NCBI GenBank assembly: GCA_026995935.1
Contig: JALWNK010000019.1
Coordinates: 1-64,000, forward strand
Direction of reading: 5' to 3'
DNA: 64,000 nt
DNA from: Deltaproteobacteria bacterium
Lineage (GTDB): Bacteria > Desulfobacterota > Dissulfuribacteria > Dissulfuribacterales > QOAL01
The position numbers and the translations under genes are program-made. Positions 40,779-49,771 of the stretch are shown piece after piece (position 1 is the stretch's first letter; each line of letters starts with the position of its first letter). A model generated the notes under the pieces. That model was not told the DNA's origin and ran no database searches. It saw only the letters and a program-made list of their open reading frames with translations.

Positions 40779-41918
40779 CTACTGCAAAGTCACCATGTTA
40801 TCCCTGTGGATTACCTCCTCCTTTGCAGAATCCTTTCCTATCCTTGAACATATTTGGCTGGAATGGCATCCAGAAATCTTCCTGAGATCTGAGGCAGAAT
40901 AATTTGATAGACCAAGGGCGACCTCGTTTCCGCTCTTGTCAATGCAGACAATGCAGTCGCCTTCCTTAAATTCACCCGACACATCCAATATCCCGGCTGG
41001 AAGAAGGCTCTTGCCTCCTTTAAGAAGGGCCGAAACCGCCCCATCATCAATGCTTATACTACCCTTCCTTTCCAGAGCGTAGGCTATCCAGGGCTTTCTT
41101 CCAAAGATTCGTTTTCTTTTTGACGGAAGAAAAAGTGTGCAATCGGCCTCTCCCTGAAAAATGTCATGTATGATTCCAGGCTGTTTTCCCCCGGCAATCA
41201 CCATTGGCACACCAAAGGAGGTAACCATTTTTGCAGCGCGGAGCTTTGAGCCCATGCCCCCTCGCCCTGCCCTTCCAGGGCTGTCTCCGGCCATGGAGAG
41301 GACTTTCTCATCTATCTTTTTAACGACCTCGATCTTTTTGGCATCCCCTCTTTCTCTTGGATCGCCTTCGTATAGCCCGTCAATGTCACTCAGGCACACG
41401 AGAAGATCAGCCTCTGCCAAATTTACTACCAGGACGGATAGAGCATCATTATCGGTAAATTGAAGCTCTTCCGTGGCTACCGTATCGTTCTCATTAATGA
41501 CAGGAATGACACGCCAATCCATCAAGGTCTTGATGGTGTTTTTTGCATTAACGTACCGTCTCCGTGAAACAAGACCGTCTCTTGTAAGGAGCACTTGTGC
41601 CACCTTGAAGCCATACCTTGAAAAGGCTTCCTCATAAACCTGCATTAGCAAACCCTGCCCAATAGCAGCTAGTGCCTGTTTTTCTGGAACGGAACGGCCT
41701 TGGGCCTTTTCAGGCATCTTTGTCATTCCGGCTGCCACGGCCCCTGAAGAGACAATCACAAGCTGCCGGTCTTCTTCCATTAGCGAGGCCATCTGGCTGC
41801 AAAGATCATAAATGAGCCTCTTTTCAAGCCCGAGGCGATTAGTCAAAACCGCACTTCCTATCTTGATGACTATGCGCCTTGCCGAATGGATATGGTCTTT
41901 AAACAGCTTCTTATCCAT
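40779..41918 (-). CDS. proB: Glutamate 5-kinase with PUA domain
   Basis: First enzyme of proline synthesis, phosphorylating glutamate. The amino-acid kinase domain is marked by RIVIKIGSAVLTN, VIVSSGAVAAGM, VIPVINENDTVATEELQFTDNDALSVLVVNLAEADLLVCLSDIDGLY and GRGGMGSKLRAAKMVTSFGVPMVIAGG. A C-terminal PUA domain follows (KSLLPAGILDVSGEFKEGDCIVC, GLSNYSASDL). Length 379 is normal. It overlaps the obgE stop by 8 bases. The arrangement rplU-rpmA-obgE-proB is common in many bacteria. Confidence 0.96.
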   Translation of the reverse strand: MDKKLFKDHIHSARRIVIKIGSAVLTNRLGLEKRLIYDLCSQMASLMEEDRQLVIVSSGAVAAGMTKMPEKAQGRSVPEKQALAAIGQGLLMQVYEEAFSRYGFKVAQVLLTRDGLVSRRRYVNAKNTIKTLMDWRVIPVINENDTVATEELQFTDNDALSVLVVNLAEADLLVCLSDIDGLYEGDPRERGDAKKIEVVKKIDEKVLSMAGDSPGRAGRGGMGSKLRAAKMVTSFGVPMVIAGGKQPGIIHDIFQGEADCTLFLPSKRKRIFGRKPWIAYALERKGSISIDDGAVSALLKGGKSLLPAGILDVSGEFKEGDCIVCIDKSGNEVALGLSNYSASDLRKISGCHSSQICSRIGKDSAKEEVIHRDNMVTLQ

Positions 41919-42930
41919 GTTGATCAGTTTGGTTTTTATGACTGTTGACTTCGTTTAAAAGGACAGGTATGAGTCTCCCCAACCCCTCACCAGTATAGGC
42001 AGAAATGAGGAAAACCCGTTCACCTTTTGCTTCAAGCCATTCCTTTACTACAGTAACTTCCTTTGGATCACTAATATCAATTTTATTCAGGGCAACAACC
42101 GCTTCCTTGGCAAGCAGCGACTGGTTAAAGGAAAGAAGCTCCTGCCTTATCATCTCATACTGCTTCTTGGCCTCCTCCTGGCCAACTGATACGTCAAGTA
42201 CATGAAGAAGTACAGAGGTCCTTTCAATGTGTTTCAGAAAATCTGCCCCCATGCCGACACCAGAGTGGGCCCCCTGAATCAGGCCAGGGATATCCGCCAT
42301 GACAAAGCTCTCCTCAGGATCAACTTCTACTACGCCAAGGTGAGGTACAAGTGTCGTAAAGGGGTAGTCTGCGATCTTTGGCCTTGCTGCCGAACACCTG
42401 GAAAGAAGTGTCGATTTACCTGCATTTGGAGCCCCGACAAGGCCAACATCGGCAAGGAGCTTGAGCTCAAGCCTGAACCTCCTTTCCTCACCTTTCAGAC
42501 CCTCCTGGCTGTAACGGGGTGCCTGGTTGGTGGCTGTGGCAAAACGGGCATTCCCCTTGCCTCCAAGCCCCCCCCTGGCAGCCACCCACCTCTGACCTGG
42601 CCTGGTGAGATCGGCGACAACCAGGCCGGTGTCCAAGTCCCTGACCATGGTGCCTACAGGTACCTTGACCACAAGGTCTTTACCTGAGCGCCCATGCATC
42701 TTCTTCCCAGAACCGGCCATGCCCTTTGGAGCAAAGAACCGTCTCTTATGCCTGAAAGGCTGCAAGGTGTTGAGGCCAGGATCTACAAGGAAGATTACAT
42801 CTCCTCCCTTGCCACCATCTCCACCATCCGGTCCCCCCCTAGGGACATATTTTTCACGGCGGAAACTTACAGCTCCCGGGCCACCATCACCGGCCTTCAC
42901 ATGTATTTCTGCCTCGTCAACAAAATTCAT
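41911..42930 (-). CDS. obgE: Obg-family GTPase
   Basis: A ribosome-associated GTPase of 339 residues involved in large-subunit maturation and stress responses. The glycine-rich Obg fold opens MNFVDEAEIHVKAGDGGPGAVSFRREKYVPRGGPDGGDGGKGG. The G domain shows GAPNAGKS (G1), DYPFTTLVPHLG (G2), DIPGLIQGAHSGVGMG (G3), NKIDI (G4) and SAYTGEG (G5). There is no C-terminal OCT domain, as in many non-Firmicute proteins. It follows rpmA across a terminator-bearing 137-base gap and overlaps proB. Confidence 0.96.
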   Translation of the reverse strand: MNFVDEAEIHVKAGDGGPGAVSFRREKYVPRGGPDGGDGGKGGDVIFLVDPGLNTLQPFRHKRRFFAPKGMAGSGKKMHGRSGKDLVVKVPVGTMVRDLDTGLVVADLTRPGQRWVAARGGLGGKGNARFATATNQAPRYSQEGLKGEERRFRLELKLLADVGLVGAPNAGKSTLLSRCSAARPKIADYPFTTLVPHLGVVEVDPEESFVMADIPGLIQGAHSGVGMGADFLKHIERTSVLLHVLDVSVGQEEAKKQYEMIRQELLSFNQSLLAKEAVVALNKIDISDPKEVTVVKEWLEAKGERVFLISAYTGEGLGRLIPVLLNEVNSHKNQTDQHG

Positions 42931-43002
42931 AAAATCAGTGAAGCCTCACCCTAACCTTATAATGAGATGACTTTCATCAAAAAAGTAATCAGTTTTATGA
43001 AA

Positions 43003-43035
43003 TAAAAAAACCCACATCCTTAATAAAGATGCGGG
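43003..43035 (-). terminator. Intrinsic terminator after rpmA
   Basis: On the minus strand CCCGCATC (43035-43028) pairs with GATGTGGG (43018-43011), one G-U wobble, around a 9-base loop, followed by seven T. It lies 33 bases past the rpmA stop and separates rplU-rpmA from obgE-proB. Confidence 0.85.
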
Positions 43036-43067
43036 CTTAAAAAGGGTTTGGGTTGTTGGATAAAAAA

Positions 43068-43319
43068 CTATGCAGGATAGACGCTTACCAACTGCCTGTT
43101 GCGCCTCGTCTCAAACTTGACTGTTCCGTCGATCTTTGAAAACAGGGTATAATCCTTACCCATACCCACGTTCTTACCTGGATGAAACCTGGTTCCAAGC
43201 TGACGAACCAAAATATTGCCTGCGCGCACAAACTGGCCGCCAAAACGCTTTACTCCGCGCCTCTGGCCCTTGCTGTCTCTTCCGTTTTTGGAGCTGCCAC
43301 CGGCTTTTTTATGTGCCAT
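43068..43319 (-). CDS. rpmA: 50S ribosomal protein L27
   Basis: An 83-residue ribosomal protein whose N-terminal tail approaches the peptidyl transferase centre. [65 protein letters not shown] is the standard family sequence. The N-terminus starts directly with the mature AHKKAGG form, without the cleavable extension found in Firmicutes. It lies 12 bases after rplU, the usual pair. Confidence 0.98.
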   Translation of the reverse strand: MAHKKAGGSSKNGRDSKGQRRGVKRFGGQFVRAGNILVRQLGTRFHPGKNVGMGKDYTLFSKIDGTVKFETRRNRQLVSVYPA

Positions 43320-43331
43320 GTCAAAAGCCTC

Positions 43332-43643
43332 CTATATAGTGATATCCTGTATTTCAAGGGTGGTAAAGAGCTGCCTGTGGCCTCTTTTCTTTTTGTACCC
43401 TTTGCGTCTTTTTTTCTTGAAAACTATGACTTTCTTGTCCTTACCCTGTTCAATCACCTTTGCCTTCACCGCAGCGTTATCAACAGTGGGATTTCCCACC
43501 TTAACGTCATCTCCACTTATGACCATTAACACTTCAGGTATATCTATCTCTGAACCAACGTCTGCATCAAGCTTTTCCACCTTGATGACTTCACCCTTGG
43601 TTACCTTGTACTGCTTTCCACCCGTTTTTACAACTGCAAACAT
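43332..43643 (-). CDS. rplU: 50S ribosomal protein L21
   Basis: A 103-residue ribosomal protein with MFAVVKTGGKQYKVTKGEVIKVEKLDADVGSEI at the start and KVIVFKKKRRKGYKKKRGHRQLFTTLEIQDI at the end, the RNA-binding basic signature of L21. GGAGGAAGTAG precedes the ATG. It is first in the rplU-rpmA pair; the ~100-base gap upstream presumably carries the promoter. Confidence 0.98.
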   Translation of the reverse strand: MFAVVKTGGKQYKVTKGEVIKVEKLDADVGSEIDIPEVLMVISGDDVKVGNPTVDNAAVKAKVIEQGKDKKVIVFKKKRRKGYKKKRGHRQLFTTLEIQDITI

Positions 43644-43749
43644 CGTCTACTTCCTCCGGCCACGTAATAATAGGCCTTTAGTTGATAAATGGCATCCCCT
43701 GATGCGGAGTCAAAAATAACATGAAAAGGTCTCTTGTCAATACTTGATG

Positions 43750-43783
43750 AAAACAAAAGGCCCTGCCGAATGTGCAGGGCCTT
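43750..43783 (-). terminator. Intrinsic terminator after the porin gene
   Basis: On the minus strand AAGGCCCTGC (43783-43774) pairs with GCAGGGCCTT (43766-43757) around a 7-base loop, followed by TTGTTTT. It lies about 28 bases past the porin stop. Confidence 0.88.
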
Positions 43784-43810
43784 GCAATCCACTATTTATG
43801 TGTTTGCTTC

Positions 43811-45475
43811 TTAGAAGAAGTGCTGGTACTGAATCCTGAAGCGGACATCATCCTGATCCTTGGGATCCTTGGCAAGCTTGCCGGTGAATCCAAGGGCATC
43901 GGCCTCGTCCTGGCTGATTTCGTAGAAATTCCTGTGGAACAGCCCGACCTCAGCGGAGATATACTGGTTGAAGCCGTGGAGATAGTAGTTGATACCGGCA
44001 CGGATCTGGTGCATATCCTTCTCAACTGCGTATCCGCCGTCGTCTGACATCTTCACAAGGCCGAGACCACTTGCCAAGCTGTTTTCCAGGTTGTTCTGGT
44101 CAAGCCTCTTCAGGTAGGCATACTTGACGGTAACTTCCCATTTCTTTGGTACCAGGAAGTAACCGAGGTTTGCCCTGGCACCCCAGCGGTCCCAGTTGTA
44201 GCTGTACTGGTTGTTCTTATCCGGGGCCTGCTGGAACTCTTCCCAACCTGCTTCAAGGTCTGCTGAGAAACCGAGATACCTGAAGAGAAGTGCAGCATTT
44301 CCACCGTAGTTGTTGATGTCATGGGCAAAACCGACCTTCTTTGCCAATACACCATTTTTGCCCTTGGGATCAAACTGATGTGGATCGTATACATTCTTTA
44401 CCTTGTTTTTCCAATCAAAGACACCGAGGATCAAGGCTGCCAGAGGCGTGGTGTTGTAACCATAGTCACCCTGTGCAAAGTAGTGCTTGAAGCCCTTTGG
44501 CCCCATTGGACCCTTTGGATCAGAGCCAGGCAGGAAGTTGATGCCTATACGGCCAACATAAAGCATCTGATCGTCAAAGTTGGCAGTAGCCTGGGTGTCC
44601 CTGCCGTTGTAAATACCGGCCCAGTAAACCAGAAACTGTTTCTGGTTGAAGAGATCCAGGTCACCGTTGATATTGAAACCCTGGGACCTGTAAAGAAGCA
44701 TACCACCAGTGGGGAACTCAGTAGTCTTGTCCAGATGGCTTCCAACCCTCAGGCGGGCATTGTAACCAGGAATGTCATAAGTACGGTTTCCGAATTTGTC
44801 CTTATCCATCTCGGAGTCACCGGTGAATATGGTACGGTCAGCTCCGTTCTGGCCAAATCCACTCTGCCAGTATTCAATGGAGTAAGGAATCTTCATACGA
44901 CCAAACTGGATACGAGCATATTTGTACTTGCGCCATACGATGAAGGCGTCGTGGGTATGGACCTTACCCTGTGGCTCAAGCTGGATGTGCATGAAGTACT
45001 TCCAGTCCTTGTTGGGTGCATAGCCGTCTACAAAGAGACGCAGACGACGCATAGTAAAGGAGCTAAAGTTCTCGTCTGCACCGGAAATGTCGTCATCCAC
45101 GGATACGTAGGTGTACCTCATCTGTATGCCGGCACGAAGCCTCATGAGATACTCGTTGTTGTTCTTGGGATTGTGATACTTGATCCTGAAGCCGTTTTTC
45201 CAGAATACCTTAAAGTTACTCCTATCCTTCTTCCACTTCTCGAGCTCCTGCACCTTTTGCTGAAGCGCTGCCGTGTCTGGGCATGGAGCTGTCCTCTGCT
45301 GGGCCTCCAGCTGCTTGATCCTCTTGGTCAACGCCCTGACCTGGGCCTTGAGATCGGCCAGTTCCTGGTTTGGCGGCACTCCACCAGCAAAGGCTGCTGC
45401 CGATGCAGTGAACAGGAACACAAAAGACAGAAGCAGAAGCCCTAGACTCCTTTTTGGAACTAATCCCTTGCGCAT
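43811..45475 (-). CDS. Outer-membrane porin, phosphate-selective (OprO/OprP) family
   Basis: A 554-residue beta-barrel precursor. It has a signal peptide (LLLLSFVFLFTASAAAFAG), then a periplasmic trimerising coiled coil (ELADLKAQVRALTKRIKQLEAQQ) and a barrel of alternating strands: RLRAGIQMRYTYVSVDDD, MRRLRLFVDGYAPNKDWKYFMHIQLEP, ARIQFGRMKIPYSIEYWQSG. It ends in VRFRIQYQHFF, a C-terminal aromatic suited to BAM recognition. These features match the OprO/P porin family, although selectivity cannot be predicted. It is monocistronic with its own promoter and terminator, and is likely a major outer-membrane protein. Confidence 0.88.
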   Translation of the reverse strand: MRKGLVPKRSLGLLLLSFVFLFTASAAAFAGGVPPNQELADLKAQVRALTKRIKQLEAQQRTAPCPDTAALQQKVQELEKWKKDRSNFKVFWKNGFRIKYHNPKNNNEYLMRLRAGIQMRYTYVSVDDDISGADENFSSFTMRRLRLFVDGYAPNKDWKYFMHIQLEPQGKVHTHDAFIVWRKYKYARIQFGRMKIPYSIEYWQSGFGQNGADRTIFTGDSEMDKDKFGNRTYDIPGYNARLRVGSHLDKTTEFPTGGMLLYRSQGFNINGDLDLFNQKQFLVYWAGIYNGRDTQATANFDDQMLYVGRIGINFLPGSDPKGPMGPKGFKHYFAQGDYGYNTTPLAALILGVFDWKNKVKNVYDPHQFDPKGKNGVLAKKVGFAHDINNYGGNAALLFRYLGFSADLEAGWEEFQQAPDKNNQYSYNWDRWGARANLGYFLVPKKWEVTVKYAYLKRLDQNNLENSLASGLGLVKMSDDGGYAVEKDMHQIRAGINYYLHGFNQYISAEVGLFHRNFYEISQDEADALGFTGKLAKDPKDQDDVRFRIQYQHFF

Positions 45476-45526
45476 AATCCCTCCTTTGTTCGTTTTTTTA
45501 CAACCTCCTGAAATGTCTACTCTTTT

Positions 45527-45555
45527 CTTAAACTACCAGTGACCAATTTTGTCAA
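45527..45555 (-). promoter_or_regulatory. Sigma-70-type promoter of the porin gene
   Basis: On the minus strand a perfect TTGACA (45555-45550) is followed after 17 bases by TTTAAG (45532-45527), a partial -10. It lies about 50 bases upstream of the porin ATG, which has AAAGGAGGG as ribosome site. Confidence 0.6.
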
Positions 45556-45621
45556 GATGTATTTTTTAGGTATTTAAAGAATATTTATCGCCCCTTTCAT
45601 GGGAAAATTCCTTAAATATCT

Positions 45622-47031
45622 TCAACTTGGCTGAGATACCTCCTTCTGAATTGGAAGTATGAAAAAGAAGTTGTTGCCCATGGGAACCGGTTCATAGCCA
45701 ACTTCGCCTCCATGTACCTCTATAATCTTTTTGACGAAATGAAGACCGTGACCTGTGCCAGGCATGTTCTTTGAGGCATCGGTTGTGCGGAAACCTTCAT
45801 CGAATATATGGGCTGCCTCCTCTGAGCTCAGGTGTGGACCGGTAGTAAAGACGTTGAACTTGATTCCATCCTTGCCAGGGCCAAAGTAGTCGGGTAGGAC
45901 CTGTCTCCCATAGGCCATAAACTTTATAGGGTTTCCATGGGAATCCTTGACTTCCTGGCAATATTTTTCCGCATTTGAGAACAGGTTGGCATAAACTTGT
46001 GATATCAGGCCTATATCGACGGCAAGGGGAATATCCTCGTCAGGGACCCCACCAAGTTGATTGTCTATAGTGATGCCACGCCTTGCCAGACGCTCCTTAT
46101 ATCGTTCAAGCTGTGGCTCTATGACCTCCTTCCTGAAATTACAGCTACGCCTCCTCAGAACCAACTCCCCCTTTTGAAAGTGCTCTCGTCTTAAGAGGCT
46201 TTCAAGAAAGAGGCTCGTATTCTCAAAATGTTTTCTTATGTCATTATAGTATGACCGGAGATCCTCAACAGCCGATTGCAGTTGCCTCTCCACTTCTTCT
46301 GCCTGTCTGACATGGGGGCAGTTACAAGTTTCTGCATCCTTAAGATGATGCCTCAAAAGCCCCATGATTGCATCCAAATCCTTTATCTTTTTCTCTATAA
46401 GCTTAAGAAAATATTTATACTTTATATTGGGAGCAATGACGTTATGTTCTATATCGGCCACCAGAGTATTAATGAACTTTATGTGATCCTCGTTCTGCCT
46501 TGCCAGTAGCTTGTAATGCAGATTATAGCCGATTCGGTTGGCGTACTTCTCGAAAAAGAGCTTATCCTTGTCAGAAAGATGTCTCCTTGGAAACACTTCT
46601 AACATCCCGATGATGTCTGTGGCCCTCGATATGGCCTTTACAGCAAATAGCCTTTTGTTCCCTCGGATAGGTGCAAAATAGGAATCACCAAATTCATAGG
46701 GCCTGGTTGACAGCTTGACACCTTCAGGCGGATCCATACCGCAGACACCAAGGGCATTAAGTGAGTCGGCAATTCGCATTAGTTTTCCTGTCTCAAAGTC
46801 TATCAAGTAGAGACAGGAATCAAAGTCCATAAATATCTTGGGAACAAATACGGCTATTCGGTAGAAGTTTTCGAGGGTCTCAAATTCCTGGGCAAGATCG
46901 AAAAAGGCCCTTAACGCCCTGTCCTGTATGACAGTAAAGTCGTATCTTTCGTAATCTTCCTTTTTCTTTCTAATACGCGCGAGAACTGCTGCCAGTTCTG
47001 GGGGATCAGGCTTGGCACAGTAAATGGTCAT
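45622..47031 (-). CDS. GAF-type sensor histidine kinase
   Basis: A soluble kinase of 469 residues without membrane segments. Residues ~30-190 look like a GAF domain (ALRAFFDLAQEFETLENFYRIAVFVPKIFMDFDSCLYLID). A dimerisation region follows, with VADIEHNVIAPN as the likely phospho-His box and a CNCPH cysteine cluster. The ATPase domain has QVYANLFSNAEKYC (N box), VFTTGPHLSSEEAAHIFDEGFRTTD and GTGHGLHFVKKIIEVHGG (G box). No response regulator is adjacent. The Cys pair might sense redox or metals. It ends 146 bases before the porin start. Confidence 0.85.
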   Translation of the reverse strand: MTIYCAKPDPPELAAVLARIRKKKEDYERYDFTVIQDRALRAFFDLAQEFETLENFYRIAVFVPKIFMDFDSCLYLIDFETGKLMRIADSLNALGVCGMDPPEGVKLSTRPYEFGDSYFAPIRGNKRLFAVKAISRATDIIGMLEVFPRRHLSDKDKLFFEKYANRIGYNLHYKLLARQNEDHIKFINTLVADIEHNVIAPNIKYKYFLKLIEKKIKDLDAIMGLLRHHLKDAETCNCPHVRQAEEVERQLQSAVEDLRSYYNDIRKHFENTSLFLESLLRREHFQKGELVLRRRSCNFRKEVIEPQLERYKERLARRGITIDNQLGGVPDEDIPLAVDIGLISQVYANLFSNAEKYCQEVKDSHGNPIKFMAYGRQVLPDYFGPGKDGIKFNVFTTGPHLSSEEAAHIFDEGFRTTDASKNMPGTGHGLHFVKKIIEVHGGEVGYEPVPMGNNFFFILPIQKEVSQPS

Positions 47032-47046
47032 ATTCCTGCGATTGGA

Positions 47047-48585
47047 TTAATCCTCTTCTTCATATTCAGCAAAACTCTTCTCTATGGCATCGACCATGCT
47101 TGGTATGGTAGATTTTTCTGGAATAATGTGGACATTAAGCCCCTTTTTCTCTGCGGTCCTGGCAGTAACCGGGCCGATGCAGGCAATCTTTGCCTGTGAT
47201 GTGACCCTCCTGGCAATATCAGAGGGGACCGCCTTGAAAAAGTTCTTCACGGTGGAGGAGCTGGTAAAGGTAACAACGTCAATGTCCTCTTCCTCAAGCA
47301 GCTCAAGGGTCTGAGGCGCCACCCTGGGAGACACAGTTTCATAGGCAGGGGCAACCACCACCTGGGCTCCCATTCTTTGAAGACCTTCGGGAAGTATCTC
47401 CCTGGCCTTGACGGCCCTTGGAATGAGAATTCGCTTGCCCTTCATGTCTTGTCTGGCAAAAAGCTCAAGGAGCCCCTCTGCGCGAAAGTCTTTGGGAATG
47501 GCGTCTACCCGTATGTGGAGCTTTTCGAGTTCCTGCGCAGTGCTCGTGCCAACGGTGGCCACCCTTGCCTTTCCCAAGGCGCGCACATCCTTTCCAAGCT
47601 GGTCCACCCTCAAAAAGAAAAACTTTACCGCATTTGGGCTGGTGAATATGATCCAGTCAAACAGATCCGCCTCTGAAATGGCCTTGTCCAGAATGGAGGT
47701 ATCCTCCACCTGTCTTACCTCAATGGTCGGACACTCTATACAGCCTGCACCTTTTCTTTCAAGAAGGTTGACCAGGAGGCTGGCCTGTTGGCGTGTCCTT
47801 GTTACAAGTACCTTTTTGCCAAGAAGGGGCTGTCTCTCAAACCAGTTGATCTGGTCACGCACCTTGCAGACATCTCCCACCACAATAATTGCAGGGGGTT
47901 TAAAACCTGCCTCCTTTACCTTTTTGGCTATATCCGCAAGGGTGCCGGTTATGGATTCCTGAAGTGGCGTGGTGCCCCACCTTATAACTGCAGCAGGTGT
48001 ATCCGGGCTTCTGCCAAAGCGGATGAGATTATCTGCAATACTTGGAAGGTTTGTCATGCCCATGAGAAAAACCAGGGTTCCAACACCCTTGGCAAGCCCC
48101 TCCCAGTCCACATCTGCCTCGTTTTCAAAACGCCTGTGCCCGGTAATAAAGGCAACTGAGGCGGTATAGGAACGATGGGTCAGGGGAATCCCCGCATAGG
48201 CAGGCACGGCAATGGCAGAGGTTACACCAGGCACTATCTCAAAGGGTATCTGGTTTTCGGAAAGTATTTGCGCCTCTTCTCCGCCCCTTCCAAAGATGAA
48301 AGGGTCGCCTCCCTTGAGCCTCACCACCCTTTTGCCTTCTTTTGCCTTTTGAAGGATGAGGTCATTAATCTCATGTTGTTTTGCAACATGTCTGCCAACG
48401 CGCTTACCGACGTAAATCCTTTCCGCCTCTGGATTGACAAACTCCATTATCCTTGGTGAGGCAAGCCTGTCGTAGATTACCACCTCTGCATTTTCAAGGA
48501 GCTCCCTCCCCCTCAGGGTAAGAAGACCTGGGTCGCCAGGACCTGCTCCAACCAGATACACCTTTCCCTTCTTTTCAACCTGCAC
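47047..48585 (-). CDS. cobA-hemD: Fused uroporphyrinogen-III C-methyltransferase / uroporphyrinogen-III synthase
   Basis: A 512-residue bifunctional tetrapyrrole enzyme. The N-terminal ~245 residues are the SAM-dependent methyltransferase: VYLVGAGPGDPGLLTLRG, VVRLKGGDPFIFGRGGEE, PGVTSAIAVPAYAGIPLTHR and FLMGMTNLP. The C-terminal half is HemD-like (VLVTRTRQQASLLVNLLERKGAGCIECPTIEV, WIIFTSPNAVKFFF, VTFTSSSTVKNFF). The fusion occurs in many anaerobes and directs flux to sirohaem or cobalamin. It overlaps the hemC stop by 11 bases. Both activities look intact. Confidence 0.95.
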   Translation of the reverse strand: MQVEKKGKVYLVGAGPGDPGLLTLRGRELLENAEVVIYDRLASPRIMEFVNPEAERIYVGKRVGRHVAKQHEINDLILQKAKEGKRVVRLKGGDPFIFGRGGEEAQILSENQIPFEIVPGVTSAIAVPAYAGIPLTHRSYTASVAFITGHRRFENEADVDWEGLAKGVGTLVFLMGMTNLPSIADNLIRFGRSPDTPAAVIRWGTTPLQESITGTLADIAKKVKEAGFKPPAIIVVGDVCKVRDQINWFERQPLLGKKVLVTRTRQQASLLVNLLERKGAGCIECPTIEVRQVEDTSILDKAISEADLFDWIIFTSPNAVKFFFLRVDQLGKDVRALGKARVATVGTSTAQELEKLHIRVDAIPKDFRAEGLLELFARQDMKGKRILIPRAVKAREILPEGLQRMGAQVVVAPAYETVSPRVAPQTLELLEEEDIDVVTFTSSSTVKNFFKAVPSDIARRVTSQAKIACIGPVTARTAEKKGLNVHIIPEKSTIPSMVDAIEKSFAEYEEED

Positions 48586-49504
48586 TGTAAACTTCCTCTA
48601 GTATCTCCCTTCCGCCAAGGTCCAGTATGGTTTCCGCAAGCTCCACTCCAAGACGTTCCGCCTTCTGCGCCGACCCTTCCATCTTCTGCCTGATAACCCT
48701 GTTTCCCTCTTCATCGGCCACAATGCCCTCTAGTTTGAGCCGATCCCCTTTCAGGGTTGCAACTGCGCCAATGGGGACCTGGCATCCGCCTTCTAGCCTC
48801 TTGAGAAAGGCCCTTTCTGCGCGCACCCGTATTTCCGTCTCATGGTCATGAAGTGGCACCAAAATTTGCCTAGTTTCGTTGTCCTCTGTCCTGAATTCTA
48901 TGCCAAGCGCCCCCTGGCCAATGGCCGGAATCATGGTCTCCTCTGGGATAAGGCAGGAAATACGGTTAGAAAGGCCAAGCCTGTTAAGACCTGCAGCGGC
49001 AAGGATAATTGCGTCAAAATCTCCCTGATCAAGCCTTTTAAGGCGCGTGTCAAGGTTTCCACGAAGAGACTCTATTTTAATATCTGGCCTTATGAGCTTA
49101 AGCTGTGCCATGCGCCTGAGGCTGCTCGTACCCACTGTGGCGCCAGTTGGAAGCCCTTCCATACAGCCGTCATGCCTGCTAATGAGTGCATCCCTAGAAT
49201 CTTCCCTCTTGGGGAAAACACTTACCTCCAGCCCCGGAGGTATCTCAGTGGGGACGTCCTTAAGGCTGTGAACCGCAATATCAGCCCTGCCATCAAGCAT
49301 GGCCTCTTCTATCTCCTTAACGAACAGACCCTTACCACCAACCTTTGCAAGCGGAACATCAAGGATCTTGTCCCCCTTGGTGGTGACCTTCAATAGCTCA
49401 ACGGTGCAGCCCGGCCAGTGACTTTCTATCTGGCCCTTGACCCACATGCTCTGGGCCATGGCCAACTTGCTTTTCCTTGTGGCAAGTACGAGTTTTTCCT
49501 TCAT
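48575..49504 (-). CDS. hemC: Hydroxymethylbilane synthase (porphobilinogen deaminase)
   Basis: Polymerises four porphobilinogens into hydroxymethylbilane using a dipyrromethane cofactor. The 309-residue product has LVLATRKSKLAMAQSMWV, VHSLKDVPTEIPPGLEV (Asp in the active site), GTSSLRRMAQL, RGNLDTRLKRLDQGDFDAIILAAAGL and ERAFLKRLEGGCQVPIGA, where the Cys of EGGCQ binds the cofactor. The tracked start at 49591 adds an Ala/Pro-rich extension. The ATG at 49504 with AGGGAAG upstream fits the family. It is followed by the fused cobA-hemD gene. Confidence 0.96.
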   Translation of the reverse strand: MKEKLVLATRKSKLAMAQSMWVKGQIESHWPGCTVELLKVTTKGDKILDVPLAKVGGKGLFVKEIEEAMLDGRADIAVHSLKDVPTEIPPGLEVSVFPKREDSRDALISRHDGCMEGLPTGATVGTSSLRRMAQLKLIRPDIKIESLRGNLDTRLKRLDQGDFDAIILAAAGLNRLGLSNRISCLIPEETMIPAIGQGALGIEFRTEDNETRQILVPLHDHETEIRVRAERAFLKRLEGGCQVPIGAVATLKGDRLKLEGIVADEEGNRVIRQKMEGSAQKAERLGVELAETILDLGGREILEEVYSAG

Positions 49505-49517
49505 CTGTTCTTCCCTG

Positions 49518-49745
49518 TTAACCGCCGCAGGAGCTGCAGTTGGTGCTGGTGCAGCCCTTGCAACCGGAAGAGGCCTTCTTGCCTGTTCCACGAAAGCTTC
49601 CGCTTGATTTCATGGCAAACATGGACATCTTCTTTACGGTGTCCTCAGAGCCACACTTTCTGCACTTAATGACCTTGTCGGAGCTGAAAACAAGCTGTTC
49701 AAACTCCTCTCCGCAGGAGTTACATAAGTATTCATAAATGGGCAT
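49518..49745 (-). CDS. FmdB-family zinc-ribbon protein
   Basis: A 75-residue protein: MPIYEYLCNSCGEEFEQLVFSSDKVIKCRKCGSED, with two CxxC pairs forming a zinc ribbon, and a Gly/Ser/Cys-rich tail (GCKGCTSTNCSSCGG). The tracked ORF runs 100 residues further upstream over the neighbouring gene. The ATG at 49745 with GGAGG 9 bases ahead is the true start. FmdB-type regulators are widespread and their function is poorly defined. It lies 14 bases upstream of hemC. Confidence 0.9.
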   Translation of the reverse strand: MPIYEYLCNSCGEEFEQLVFSSDKVIKCRKCGSEDTVKKMSMFAMKSSGSFRGTGKKASSGCKGCTSTNCSSCGG

Positions 49746-49771
49746 TGGAACTTCCTCCACTACAATTTTCA

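Noticed and set aside
44321-45445. 374-residue plus-strand ORF antisense to the porin
   Set aside because: It is a shadow of the porin's codon pattern. The porin has a signal peptide, barrel strands, promoter and terminator, while the antisense ORF has no family features.
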